Below are positions 41,951 to 50,474 of a DNA stretch of 64,000 nt, in pieces (position 1 is the stretch's first letter; every line of letters starts with the position of its first letter). A model generated the notes under the pieces. That model saw only the letters and a program-made list of their open reading frames with translations, did no database searches and was not told where the DNA came from. The stretch is from contig CAVTZA010000010.1 in the NCBI GenBank assembly GCA_963739085.1, positions 372,001 to 436,000 on the forward strand, read 5' to 3'. Source of the stretch: DATFQE01 sp963739085. Lineage in GTDB: Bacteria > Actinomycetota > Thermoleophilia > Gaiellales > Gaiellaceae. A program made the translations under genes and the position numbers.

Positions 41951-43063
41951 TCACTGCGCGATGACGCTCTGTGGAACCGCGCCCGCGGAATCGAGGGCGC
42001 TTCCGGTCTCCGGATCCATCCAGCGGATGCGATTGGTCTCGATTCGCAGCCAGACCGGGCTGTCCGGCTGTGGGAAGAGCCGGGGCGAGGTGGAGACCTT
42101 GAGCAGGTCCTCGCCGCTCCTGACGGTGAGCAGGTTGTGCGAGCCGAGCGGCTCGACGACGACGACCGTCGCTTCGATCAACCCCTCCGCGCTCTCGGGC
42201 TCGACCACGATCGACTCCGCCCTGATTCCGAGGATCAGCTTGCGCCCCGCCAGCGCGGCGGCCGACGGACCGCCGGGGAAGGAGCCGCCGCTCAGGTTCA
42301 CGAGCGGGTCGGCCCCGTCGGCCGCGATCTCGGCCGCGAGGAAGTTCATCGGAGGCGTGCCGACGAAGCCTCCTACGAACGTGTCCGCCGGGTGGTCGTA
42401 GACCGCCAGGGGACTATCGAGCTGGATGATGCGGCCGGCGTTCATCACCGCGATCCGGTCGCCCATGCTCAGCGCCTCGACCTGGTCGTGGGTGACGTAG
42501 ATCGTCGTCGTACCGAGCTTCTGGAGAAGAGCCTTGAGCTCGGCCCGCATCTCCATCCGAAGCAGAGCGTCGAGGTTCGAAAGCGGCTCGTCCATGAGCA
42601 GGACGTCGGCCTTGGTCGCGATTGCTCGGGCCACGGCGACGCGCTGACGTTGACCACCCGAGATCTGCGAGGGGTAGCGGTCCAGCAGGTCCTCGATGTG
42701 CAGGAGCTCTGCCGCCGACTGCACCCGTTCGCGGATCGCGTCCCGGCGTTCGTTTTGCATGCGCAGCCCGAAGGCGATGTTCTTGAACACCTTCAGGTGC
42801 GGGAACACCGCGTAGCTCTGAAAGACCATCGCGATCCGGCGCCGCCGCGGCGGCAAATCGGTCGCGTCACGCCCGCCGATCAGCACGCGCCCGCCGTCGA
42901 CCTTCTCCAGCCCGGCCAGGCAGCGCAGGAGGGTCGTCTTCCCGCAGCCCGAAGGCCCGAGCAGGACGACGAAGTCGCCGTCGGCCACTTCCAGGTCGAC
43001 GTCGTCGACGGCGACGACCTTGCCGAAGGTCTTGCGAATGGCCTCGAAACGAACGTCGGCCAC
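41951..43063 (-). CDS. Sugar ABC transporter ATP-binding protein, MalK/UgpC type
   Basis: 370 residues from GTG at 43063, sharing one base with the permease TAG; ATG 43084 would add seven residues. Walker A LLGPSGCGKTTLLRCLAGL, Q-loop MVFQSYAVFPHLKVFKNI, signature QISGGQRQRVAVARAI, Walker B VLLMDEPLSNLDALLR and switch His VTHDQVEALSMGDRIAV. The C-terminal ~130 residues form the MOP/TOBE regulatory domain (LILGIRAESIVVEPESAEG). It energises the carbohydrate importer whose other parts lie just upstream on the minus strand. Confidence 0.92.
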   Translation of the reverse strand: MADVRFEAIRKTFGKVVAVDDVDLEVADGDFVVLLGPSGCGKTTLLRCLAGLEKVDGGRVLIGGRDATDLPPRRRRIAMVFQSYAVFPHLKVFKNIAFGLRMQNERRDAIRERVQSAAELLHIEDLLDRYPSQISGGQRQRVAVARAIATKADVLLMDEPLSNLDALLRMEMRAELKALLQKLGTTTIYVTHDQVEALSMGDRIAVMNAGRIIQLDSPLAVYDHPADTFVGGFVGTPPMNFLAAEIAADGADPLVNLSGGSFPGGPSAAALAGRKLILGIRAESIVVEPESAEGLIEATVVVVEPLGSHNLLTVRSGEDLLKVSTSPRLFPQPDSPVWLRIETNRIRWMDPETGSALDSAGAVPQSVIAQ

Positions 43064-43905
43064 TACCTCACCACGCGGCCCCACATCGTGAACAGGTAGC
43101 GGCGGATCACGAGGATCACGATCACCGACGGCGCCAACAGGAAGAAGCCCCCGGCGAAGCGGAAGTTCAACGGTGAGCCCTCCAGCAGGGCCAGCACCTC
43201 GGCCGGCAGCGTGCGGTTCTGCAGCGTCAGCAGCGAAGCCGCGAACACCTCGTTCCAGGAGATGATGAAGACGAAGATCGCGCTGGCCGCAAGCCCCGGG
43301 AGAGCGAGCGGCAGGGCGACTCTGATGAAGGCCGTCGCACGGCTGCAGCCGAGGGTCATTGCGGCTTCCTCGAGCTCGGCCGGCACGCTGGCGAAGACGC
43401 TCGCCGTCGTGAGCACCACGAACGGTAGGGCGAGCGCGGTGTGGGCGATCGCGACGCCCTGGATCGAGTCGTCGATCCCCCAGCGGATGAAGATGACGGC
43501 GAGCGGGATCGAGAGGATGACGATCGGGAAGGCCCTAGTGGCGACGACGGAGAGCCGCACCGTGTCCCCTCCCCGGAACGCGAACCGCGCCAGCGCGTAG
43601 CCCGCAGGCGTGCCGATCGCGAGCGAGAGCGCGAGCGTGGCTGCGGCGACGATCACGCTCCGCCACAGCGCGTCGGTCATCCCCGGGAAGTCGAGGAAGA
43701 ACCTCATCGTCTCCGTCGACAGATCCTGTGGGAGCAGCCTCTTCGGGTAGACGTAGACATCCTCTTCGCTCGAGAAAGCAGCGAGCGTGATCACGTAAAG
43801 GGGGGCGAGAACCCACAAGGAGAGGACGATCCCGACGATGTAGACGAGCGCCTTCGGCAGCCGCGCGGCGAGGCCCCGTAGCAGGTGATGGGCCCCGCGC
43901 CTCAT
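43063..43905 (-). CDS. Carbohydrate ABC transporter permease, MalG type
   Basis: 280 residues; ATG 43905 overlaps the upstream permease stop (ATGA). About six membrane segments. Family landmarks are LVYIVGIVLSLWVLAPLYVI, NSLVI-like SVIVAAATLALSLAIGTPAGY-type helix (around residues 85-105), and the coupling motif ELEEAAMTLGCSRATAFIRV-PLALPGLAAS (EAA loop). It pairs with the MalF-type subunit at 43902-44792. Confidence 0.9.
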   Translation of the reverse strand: MRRGAHHLLRGLAARLPKALVYIVGIVLSLWVLAPLYVITLAAFSSEEDVYVYPKRLLPQDLSTETMRFFLDFPGMTDALWRSVIVAAATLALSLAIGTPAGYALARFAFRGGDTVRLSVVATRAFPIVILSIPLAVIFIRWGIDDSIQGVAIAHTALALPFVVLTTASVFASVPAELEEAAMTLGCSRATAFIRVALPLALPGLAASAIFVFIISWNEVFAASLLTLQNRTLPAEVLALLEGSPLNFRFAGGFFLLAPSVIVILVIRRYLFTMWGRVVR

Positions 43906-44792
43906 CGCAGCATCTGTGCCCGGGGCGTCCGCAGCATCCAGACGACGATGCCGGCCGCCAGGAGCGAGAGGACCAGGATGAGCGCGGAGTACGCCGCGGC
44001 GACGTGGCTGTCGAAGTACTCGGCCTGCCAGCGCCAGGCCTCGGTCGCCAATGTGGTCTTGGCCCGGCCGGTGATCGCGAGGACGACGGCGAACGCCTCG
44101 AACGCGAAAATGATGCGGAAGAGGAGCGCCACCTGGATCGACGGCTTGAGCAGCGGCAGGATCACCTGCCGGACGCGCTGGAAGAAGCCCGCCCCGAACA
44201 CCTCGGCCGCCTCCGTGTACTCGTGCGGGATGCCCTGGAGCCCGGCGAGGAAGATCACCATCACGAACGCCGTCGACCGCCACAGCTCTGCGACCACGAC
44301 CGCGATCAGCAGATGGTTCGACTTCGTGGGATCGAGCCAGATGTACTCCTGGTCGATCAGCCCGACCTTCTGCAGCACGGTGTTCAGGTAGCCCCGCTCC
44401 GTCAGGATGGCCTGCCAGACGAGCCCTGCCGCCAGATCGGAGATCGCGAGCGGCAGGATGAAGATGGCGAGGAAGAGCCCTCGGCCGCGCACCTTGGCGT
44501 TGACGATCAGCGCCATGACGAGCGCGAGGACGAACTGGATGGGAACGATCACTCCGACCAGGAGGAGCGTGAAGCCAAGGGCCTGGTTGAAGTTGACGTC
44601 GTTCACCATCGTTCGGAACGGCGCCACGGTCCACGTGCCGTCGACGCGGAACGCGAGCTCGAAGGCCTGCACCATCGGCCACGCGAAGAAGAGGCCGAGG
44701 TAGGCGACGGTGGGGAGGATCAACGCATAGGGAAGAGCCTCCCACCGTCTCAGCCGGCGACCGAGCGTCGCCGGCTGTGCGACTGTCGCCAT
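43902..44792 (-). CDS. Carbohydrate ABC transporter permease, MalF/UgpA type
   Basis: 296 residues, six predicted membrane segments beginning ALPYALILPTVAYLGLFFAW. The EAA coupling loop reads YTEAAEVFGAGFFQRVRQVI followed by LPLLKPSIQ. TTLATEAWRWQAEYFDSHVA near the C-terminus is typical of this class. It starts 28 bases after the binding-protein stop and overlaps the second permease, so it is part of one transcript with the glycoside hydrolase and binding protein. Confidence 0.9.
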   Translation of the reverse strand: MATVAQPATLGRRLRRWEALPYALILPTVAYLGLFFAWPMVQAFELAFRVDGTWTVAPFRTMVNDVNFNQALGFTLLLVGVIVPIQFVLALVMALIVNAKVRGRGLFLAIFILPLAISDLAAGLVWQAILTERGYLNTVLQKVGLIDQEYIWLDPTKSNHLLIAVVVAELWRSTAFVMVIFLAGLQGIPHEYTEAAEVFGAGFFQRVRQVILPLLKPSIQVALLFRIIFAFEAFAVVLAITGRAKTTLATEAWRWQAEYFDSHVAAAYSALILVLSLLAAGIVVWMLRTPRAQMLR

Positions 44793-44820
44793 CGGGCTTG
44801 GTCGGCCTCGCCCTAGGCCC

Positions 44821-46164
44821 TCACTTCACCTTGCACGGTCGCCCGCGGCTCGGCGGGTCGGGTGCCCAGCACGGTGCGCCCGTCTTGTCCATGATCGCCT
44901 GCAGGAGCGCCCCCTCTTCGTTGACCACCTTCTGCGGGTCCTCACCCCTCACCACGATCCGCACGAACGTGTCCGTGTAGATCTTGCTGAAGTTTCCGCC
45001 CTCGGTCCCCAGACCGACGGGCAGCAGCGACTTGAGCGCGTCGTCGGCCCGCTGGGTCTTCACGACGGCGGTGTTCATCTTCAAGAGCCCGGCGCCGAGC
45101 TGCTTCGAAAGACGACTGCCGACGACCGGGAAGAACCCCACCGAGCCGAGGGTCTTCGCCTGGGTGCCGACACCGAGCATCCAGCGGATCAGCTGGTTCG
45201 CGCCGGCTGCGTTCGGCGCCGTCTTCGGGACCGCGAGGCCCGCGAGCACGGGCATGTACCCGCGACCCTTGGGTCCCCGGGGAGCCGGGAAGGCGACGAA
45301 CTCGTCCGGCCGTGTCCTGAGCGCGTTGACGAGTCGTGCCACGTGGTCCCACGCCACCCAGACCTCGCCGCTCAGCAGCGGATCCTGCATGAAGTTGTAG
45401 GAAAGCGACTGCGGGTGGAGGTACCGCCATAGGGACTTCATGTACAGCCAACCCGAGATCGCGGCCTTGCTTCTGAACGTGGTCACGACCCCGTTGCTGA
45501 ACGACGGCACGAGGTATCCCTGGAAGAACCGCGGGATCAGGCCGTTCGTGCCCGCGGGGAAGGCGACCCGCTTCTGCCCCGTCTTCGTAGCGATGTTCTT
45601 CGCCCACTGGTGGAACTGGCCGTAGGTGAGGGAGTTGATCTTCGCGCCCTTGGGGAGGTACGGAAGCGCCTTCCGGTTGGCGACCATGATGTACGTCGCC
45701 TGGATCCACGGGATGTAGAGCTGCTTTCTCGTCCCCAGCTTGCCGAGCGCCAGCAGGTCCTTCGGGATCCCGGCCTTGTTGAGCTGCTTCGCCACCGGGC
45801 TGAGGTCCCTGAGGTACTGCTGGATCACGAGGTAGTCCCCGTGCAGCGCGCCGAGCAGGCTGATCGTCCCTCTCCCCGCCTGCGCCTCGGCCTGCACGCG
45901 GTTGAAGAAGACCTGCGGCTGGCCGACGGGTGGTGTGATGAAGTCGACGTTTCCGTCGAACCCCTTGAGCAGGGTGCTCCGAACCTGGCTGGTCTCGTTG
46001 ACCGTGGCCAGCTGGTTGGAGAAGAAGACGACATTCCCCGCATCCGCCGCGCTCTGCGGCGTGGCCGCAGGGGTAGCCGCCGCGCTGCCTCCGACGGTGC
46101 TCGCGAAGGCGAACGCCGCGGCGAGACCGGCGATCGCTGCGACTACGAGTGCAATTCTGCGCAT
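44821..46164 (-). CDS. Carbohydrate ABC transporter substrate-binding protein (family 1)
   Basis: 447 residues from ATG 46164, with AGGGGAGGAACC directly upstream. Signal peptide MRRIALVVAAIAGLAAAFAF, no lipobox Cys. Type II periplasmic-binding fold: VVFFSNQLATVNETSQVRST, YIPWIQATYIMVANRKALPY, SLTYGQFHQWAKNIATKTGQ, EVWVAWDHVARLVNAL and KTAPNAAGANQLIRWML. It binds the imported sugar outside the cell for the MalF/MalG/MalK-type proteins downstream. Interestingly the neighbouring regulator (47671-49134) carries a domain of the same broad family, though the two are not close in sequence. Confidence 0.88.
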   Translation of the reverse strand: MRRIALVVAAIAGLAAAFAFASTVGGSAAATPAATPQSAADAGNVVFFSNQLATVNETSQVRSTLLKGFDGNVDFITPPVGQPQVFFNRVQAEAQAGRGTISLLGALHGDYLVIQQYLRDLSPVAKQLNKAGIPKDLLALGKLGTRKQLYIPWIQATYIMVANRKALPYLPKGAKINSLTYGQFHQWAKNIATKTGQKRVAFPAGTNGLIPRFFQGYLVPSFSNGVVTTFRSKAAISGWLYMKSLWRYLHPQSLSYNFMQDPLLSGEVWVAWDHVARLVNALRTRPDEFVAFPAPRGPKGRGYMPVLAGLAVPKTAPNAAGANQLIRWMLGVGTQAKTLGSVGFFPVVGSRLSKQLGAGLLKMNTAVVKTQRADDALKSLLPVGLGTEGGNFSKIYTDTFVRIVVRGEDPQKVVNEEGALLQAIMDKTGAPCWAPDPPSRGRPCKVK

Positions 46165-46253
46165 GGTTCCTCCCCTTCTGTCGTTGCGCCGAGCCTGCCC
46201 AGCGCCCAACGCCGTAGCCGGACGGCCGCTGCCGTCAAGCCCTTCCTGCTTGT

Positions 46254-47645
46254 TCATGCGTCCATCCCTTCCTGGTCGCGCTCGCCGTTGAGCAGGTCGA
46301 GCACGAGCGCCGCGGTCCAGGACAGCTGCTCGGTGCCCTGACCGCGGCCGGTCTGTGCGTTGTAGTGCTCCCAGAACCCTTCGCGGCGCACGAGCTCGAG
46401 CAGCGCGTCGCGGATCTCCTCGGCCTCGTCCGTGAAGCCGTAGCGGCGCAGCCCTGCCTGGACGACCCAGTTGATCATCGGCCACACCGGCCCGCGCCAG
46501 TACAGGGCGGGATCGAAGTTCGCGTCGCCCGGCGCGACGCTCGTAACCACTCTCCCGACTCCGTCGACCGCGACCGTGGAGGCCATCAGGCGCGCCTTCA
46601 GCCGTCCTGCGCGGTCTCTGGTCGGGATGCCCGCAAAGAGCGGGGAAAACGCGCCCGCAGTCTGGGCGCGCACTCGCTCATCCGCGCGCACGTCGTAGTC
46701 CCCGTAACTTCCCTCGCCGTCGTCCCACAGCTTGGCATCGAGGCCCTCGGCGGTTCGCTCGGCCCAGGCCTCGAACTGCCCTGGATCGTCACCGAGGACG
46801 CGGGCTATCTCGGCGAGGTCGCGGTTCGCCTGGACGAGGAGCGAGTTGAAGAGGACGTCGTGCACGACGAAGGGGCACTCGTCGCGGATGCGCTCCGAGT
46901 CGTAGCCGCAGTCCCGGTAGAGCTTGACCAGGTACGCGTAGCGGTCGTACTCGGCCTCGGTTGGCCGCTGGTCGGCGTCGACGAAGTCCAGGTCGACGCG
47001 TTCGTAGTCCGGGATGGCGTCGCGCGCCGGCGAGATTCGGGCGAGCGCATCGTCCCAGAGCGGTGAGTTGTCCATGCCCGACTCCCACGGGTGCCAGATC
47101 TCGACGAGGCCGTCGTCGTCACGCGTGCGCTCGCGGTAGAGGTACGCGTGCCAGGCGACGAGTCTCGGCAAGAGCTCCCGCAGAAATCCCTTTGCCTCGT
47201 CACCGTCCGGCGCCTGCCGGTACACGTGCCAGACGGCCGTGGCGTGCACGGGCGGCTGCACGATCCCTGAGGTCTTGGGCTCCGGCGGCGCGCTCGGGGA
47301 GCGGTGCGTCTGCCAGAACTCGGGGCCCGGGAAGTAGCGACCGCCGTCTGCGAAGCGAATGTGCGGCAGGAGACCGTCCGCCCACTGGCTCGCGAACAGC
47401 CAGCGGAGCTCGGCCTGTGCGCGCGACTGGTCCACGCCGGCGTACCCGATGGCGATGCACGCCGAATCCCAGCTCCACTGATGGGGATACAGGCGGGCGG
47501 AGGCCCGCGTCGCATGTCCCATCCAGTTCCCCTCGAGGATGGCGATCGCCTGACGGGCGAGCTCCCCGTCCGGAGTCGGGACCTGATCCTCGGCCTGGGC
47601 ATTCGGCCGCAGGCTCGTGGCGCTCGCATGGTCGCCCAACCCCAT
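46254..47645 (-). CDS. Glycoside hydrolase, mannosylglycerate/glucosylglycerate hydrolase-like (GH63 clan)
   Basis: 463 residues, ATG 47645. An alpha/alpha-barrel glycosidase: YPHQWSWDSACIAIGYAG (likely acid Asp60), ASQWADGLLPHIRF, FPGPEFWQTHRSPSAPP, LVEIWHPWESGMDNSPLW, YWRGPVWPMINWVVQAGL and FWEHYNAQTGRGQGTEQL with the C-terminal Glu expected to be the base. No signal peptide, so it acts on sugar already imported by the adjacent ABC transporter. It resembles enzymes that hydrolyse mannosyl- or glucosylglycerate; trehalase-like or other small-glycoside activity is possible. A second copy of the family is at 49188-50474. Its start codon lies inside the edge of a 26-bp inverted repeat. Confidence 0.85.
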   Translation of the reverse strand: MGLGDHASATSLRPNAQAEDQVPTPDGELARQAIAILEGNWMGHATRASARLYPHQWSWDSACIAIGYAGVDQSRAQAELRWLFASQWADGLLPHIRFADGGRYFPGPEFWQTHRSPSAPPEPKTSGIVQPPVHATAVWHVYRQAPDGDEAKGFLRELLPRLVAWHAYLYRERTRDDDGLVEIWHPWESGMDNSPLWDDALARISPARDAIPDYERVDLDFVDADQRPTEAEYDRYAYLVKLYRDCGYDSERIRDECPFVVHDVLFNSLLVQANRDLAEIARVLGDDPGQFEAWAERTAEGLDAKLWDDGEGSYGDYDVRADERVRAQTAGAFSPLFAGIPTRDRAGRLKARLMASTVAVDGVGRVVTSVAPGDANFDPALYWRGPVWPMINWVVQAGLRRYGFTDEAEEIRDALLELVRREGFWEHYNAQTGRGQGTEQLSWTAALVLDLLNGERDQEGMDA

Positions 47646-47668
47646 TTGCTATGCCCGAATATCAAATA
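47643..47668. promoter_or_regulatory. Candidate operator 2 for the GntR-SBP regulator
   Basis: ATTTGCTAT (47644-47652), six-base spacer GCCCGA, ATATCAAAT (47659-47667): an inverted repeat with one mispair, overlapping the start codon of the minus-strand glycoside hydrolase. The same architecture (ATTTGCyAT - GCmCGw - ATrwCAAAT) occurs at 49142-49167 in front of the divergent operon. The AT-rich arms stand out sharply in this GC-rich region. Confidence 0.72.
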
Positions 47669-47670
47669 GC

Positions 47671-49134
47671 TCAGAGGCTGTCAATGGGCTCCGACCGGCG
47701 CCTTTCGTCCACGACCGGGAGCCCTGTGATCGCGCCGACCAGCTCGGCCGTCCGCCGCGCCGCCGCGGCCGCACTCAGCCGCCCCGTGAGTGCTGCCTCC
47801 AGCATGGCCTGAAGCTGTGCGGAAACGCGCGGGTACAAGGGTGTTGCCGGCCGGATCACGGCATGTTCCAGGAGGTCGGCGGTCTGCGAGAGGAACGGGA
47901 GCTCCGGCGTAACCAGGCGGATCGCAGAGCGCCGGGCGGGGATGCGACCGGTCGTGCGGGCGATGCGCGCAAGCGCTTCCGGAGCTAGTGCCCGCTCCAG
48001 GAGCCGCACGGCCAGGCCGGGCTGTGCGGCCTGGCGGAAGATGCCGTAGCTCATGGTCCCGGCGACGCTCGCCGGTTGCCCGCGTGGGCCGGCGGGGACG
48101 GGGATGAACCCAACGTGGTCCCACAGCTCGTCGAGGGGGACGCCGAGCGCCTCGGCGACGGTTCGCGCCTCGTAGCTGCCGCCGAAGCTGATCGCTGCCT
48201 TGCCCTCGGCGAGCAGCCGGATCGGCCGCGTCCACTCGTAGCCGAGCACCTCCGGGGACATCAGCCCTTCGTCGACGAGACTCCGCAGGAAGCGCAGCGC
48301 CTGCGCGGTGGCGTGCGAGCCGAGCGTCACTCCGGTCGGGTCGAGCACCCGGCCTCCGTTCGAGGCGAGGAATGCGATCAGGCAGTAGGCCGTAGTCTCT
48401 CCGCCCTTCGAGCCGCCGGTCATCACGATCGGATGGGCGATGCCGTTCTGTGCAGCCGCCCGCGCCACCGCACGCAACTCCGTCCAGGTCGTGGGAGGCT
48501 CGAAACCGAGGGCGTCCAGCTCGGCCCGCCTGTACCAGAGGCCTGCGACGTTCGCGAGCGGCGACACTCCGTACGTCCGTCCCTCGTATCGGTTGGCCGC
48601 GACCAGCGGCTCGAGGAAGTCGCGCATCCACTCACCGCGCACCCAGTCCGCGTCGAGGTCCTCGAACGCGTACAGGAAGCCGTCGACCGCGAACTCGGGA
48701 ATCCAGACCGAGTCGAGAATGGCAAGATCCGGCGCCTGCCCGTCCGCCACCGCGTGTGTCAGCGCCTGACGCAGTGAGGGCAGGGGCACCGTGAGCAGGT
48801 TCACCTGGATGTCGTCGAGGGCGGCGTCACGGATCAGCTGCCCCCACGGCCCTTCCGGGACGACGATCCGCACCTCGGGCTGATCGGGTCGGCGGCGGAG
48901 CCAGTGCGAGTTGACGAACGTGCCGCGGCGCCGGTGGCGCAGGATGACCCCTTCCTCTGCCAGCTCGGAGAGCGCGCGGCTGACCGGCGTCCTGCTGATT
49001 CGATAGCGGTTGCAGAGCTCGTGCTCTGTCGGGAGCCGCCCAGTGGGCGCGTAGCGGCCGTCCAGAATCTCCTCCATGAGGAGCGTCTTGAGCTGGTAGT
49101 AGAGGGGAATCGGTTGCTTGGGATCGATCGACAT
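47671..49134 (-). CDS. GntR-type DNA-binding domain fused to an extracellular solute-binding-protein domain
   Basis: 487 residues from ATG 49134 (MSIDPKQPIPLYYQLKTLLM); a TTG 30 bases upstream is possible but lies in the operator. Residues ~1-75 are a GntR winged helix: GRLPTEHELCNRYRISRTPV, SRALSELAEEGVILRHRRRG, TFVN. Residues ~85-487 match family 1 solute-binding proteins (type II periplasmic fold): VSPLANVAGLWYRRAELDAL, GFEPPTTWTELRAVARAA, ETTAYCLIAFLASNGGRVLD, KAAISFGGSYEART and AQPGLAVRLLERALAPEAL. There is no signal peptide, so the protein is cytoplasmic. The likely job is a sugar-sensing repressor/activator of the two flanking operons through the 26-bp sites. Typical GntR effector domains are FCD, UTRA, MocR or LacI-like; this one differs. 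Confidence 0.88.
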   Translation of the reverse strand: MSIDPKQPIPLYYQLKTLLMEEILDGRYAPTGRLPTEHELCNRYRISRTPVSRALSELAEEGVILRHRRRGTFVNSHWLRRRPDQPEVRIVVPEGPWGQLIRDAALDDIQVNLLTVPLPSLRQALTHAVADGQAPDLAILDSVWIPEFAVDGFLYAFEDLDADWVRGEWMRDFLEPLVAANRYEGRTYGVSPLANVAGLWYRRAELDALGFEPPTTWTELRAVARAAAQNGIAHPIVMTGGSKGGETTAYCLIAFLASNGGRVLDPTGVTLGSHATAQALRFLRSLVDEGLMSPEVLGYEWTRPIRLLAEGKAAISFGGSYEARTVAEALGVPLDELWDHVGFIPVPAGPRGQPASVAGTMSYGIFRQAAQPGLAVRLLERALAPEALARIARTTGRIPARRSAIRLVTPELPFLSQTADLLEHAVIRPATPLYPRVSAQLQAMLEAALTGRLSAAAAARRTAELVGAITGLPVVDERRRSEPIDSL

Positions 49135-49141
49135 CGCGCCC

Positions 49142-49167
49142 GATTTGCCATGCACGTATGACAAATC
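49142..49167. promoter_or_regulatory. Candidate operator 1 for the GntR-SBP regulator
   Basis: GATTTGCCAT (49142-49151), spacer GCACGT, ATGACAAATC (49158-49167): a 10-bp inverted repeat with one mispair centred between the regulator and the divergent glycoside hydrolase gene. It shares 19 of the 24 inner positions with the site at 47643-47668. The regulator start at 49134 and the hydrolase start at 49188 lie 7 and 20 bases away, so occupancy would affect both directions. Confidence 0.75.
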
Positions 49168-49187
49168 TAGCGTGTGAGCCGAGCGAA

Positions 49188-50474
49188 ATGAGTGCGCGTG
49201 ATCTGCTTGTAAGCCGGGCGCTCGCGGTTCTGAGGCGCAACGACACCGGGCTCTTCGTCACGCCGGGCCCGCGCGTCTACCCGTTCCAGTGGAACTGGGA
49301 CTCGGCGTTCGTCGCCCTCGGGCTCGCTCGAGTCGACGCTGCCCGGGGGCGGCAGGAGGTGAGGTCTCTCCTCAGGGGGCAGTGGGCCGACGGGATGGTT
49401 CCTCACATCGTCTTCCACCGGCAACCCGTGGACTACTCGCCGGGACCGGAGCTGTGGGGCTCGGCCGGCTGTCCGGGCGCGCCGGAAGTTGCTACGAGTG
49501 GCATCACGCAGCCTCCGGTATTGGCCAGCGCCGTGCGAGCGCTGCACGAGGCTTCTCCCGACCGCAGCTTCCTCGAAGACGTCGTTCCTGCGCTCGAGGC
49601 GTGGCATGACTGGCTCCACCGAGAGCGTGATCTCGATGGCTCCGGTGTCGTCGCCATCCTGCACCCGTGGGAATCGGCGGACAACGCACCGCGCTTCGAC
49701 CGCGCGCTCGAACGCGTCGAGCTCGAGGAGGTGCCGGCCTTCGCACGCAGCGATCGCCGCCACGTGCTCGCTGCGGAGCGGCCTACCGACCGCGACTACG
49801 CGCGCTATCTCGCGATCGTTGGGCGGCTCCGCCGCTGCGGGTACCGGCCGACGTCACTGGCGGATGCTCCATTCGCGTACGCCGATCTCAGCTTCAACTC
49901 CGTGTTCGCTACCGCCGAGGAAGACCTCGCCTCGCTCTGGACGGAGCTCGGCGAGGATGGTGCCCGCGCTCGGACCGGCGCTGCTCGGGTGAGGCGTGCG
50001 CTGGCGAGCCGCTGGGACGAGAACGCTTCGGCCTACAGGGAGCTCGATCTGCATGGCGGAGAGCCCGAGACGACGGGGACGATCGGGGATCTTCTGCCGC
50101 TGTACGCCGGGGTGCCCGACGAGCGCCGAGCGCGGCGGCTGTACGACGAGGCCCTCTGGTCGCCGACGCGTTTCGGACCGTCGCCGGACGCCCCATGGCC
50201 GGTGACGACGGTGTCGAAGGCCAGCGAGTTGTTCGACGCCCGTCGCTACTGGCGAGGCCCCGTCTGGATCAACGTCAACTGGTTCCTCCTCCGAGGCCTC
50301 GCACGGGCGGGTCTCGCCCCGGAGGCCGAGGAGCTGCGTCGTATGACGCTCCGGCTTGTGGCGGCTTCCGGTTTTGCCGAGTACTACCACCCCGCGACGG
50401 GCGAGCCGCTCGGAAGCCGCGACTTCTCCTGGAGCGCGGCTCTGACGCTCGACCTCATGCTCGCCCCGCTGTGA
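49188..50474 (+). CDS. Glycoside hydrolase, second member of the mannosyl/glucosylglycerate hydrolase-like family
   Basis: 428 residues from ATG 49188; ATG 49158 (ten residues longer) falls inside the operator and is less likely. Paralogue of the protein at 46254-47645: YPFQWNWDSAFVALGLARVD (acid Asp38), RGQWADGMVPHIVFH, GPELWGSAG, VVAILHPWESADNAPRF, YWRGPVWINVNWFLLRGLA and FAEYYHPATGEPLGSRDF (probable base Glu). Cytoplasmic. Two different copies under the same putative regulator suggest a substrate family or two linked cleavage steps. It ends in a GTGA overlap with the isomerase gene and heads the plus-strand operon. Confidence 0.84.
   Translation: MSARDLLVSRALAVLRRNDTGLFVTPGPRVYPFQWNWDSAFVALGLARVDAARGRQEVRSLLRGQWADGMVPHIVFHRQPVDYSPGPELWGSAGCPGAPEVATSGITQPPVLASAVRALHEASPDRSFLEDVVPALEAWHDWLHRERDLDGSGVVAILHPWESADNAPRFDRALERVELEEVPAFARSDRRHVLAAERPTDRDYARYLAIVGRLRRCGYRPTSLADAPFAYADLSFNSVFATAEEDLASLWTELGEDGARARTGAARVRRALASRWDENASAYRELDLHGGEPETTGTIGDLLPLYAGVPDERRARRLYDEALWSPTRFGPSPDAPWPVTTVSKASELFDARRYWRGPVWINVNWFLLRGLARAGLAPEAEELRRMTLRLVAASGFAEYYHPATGEPLGSRDFSWSAALTLDLMLAPL

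Noticed and set aside
49158..49187. Earlier ATG (49158) for the second glycoside hydrolase
   Set aside because: It lies inside the right arm of the inverted-repeat operator and the ten extra residues are not similar to the paralogue; ATG 49188 fits better, though this is not proven.
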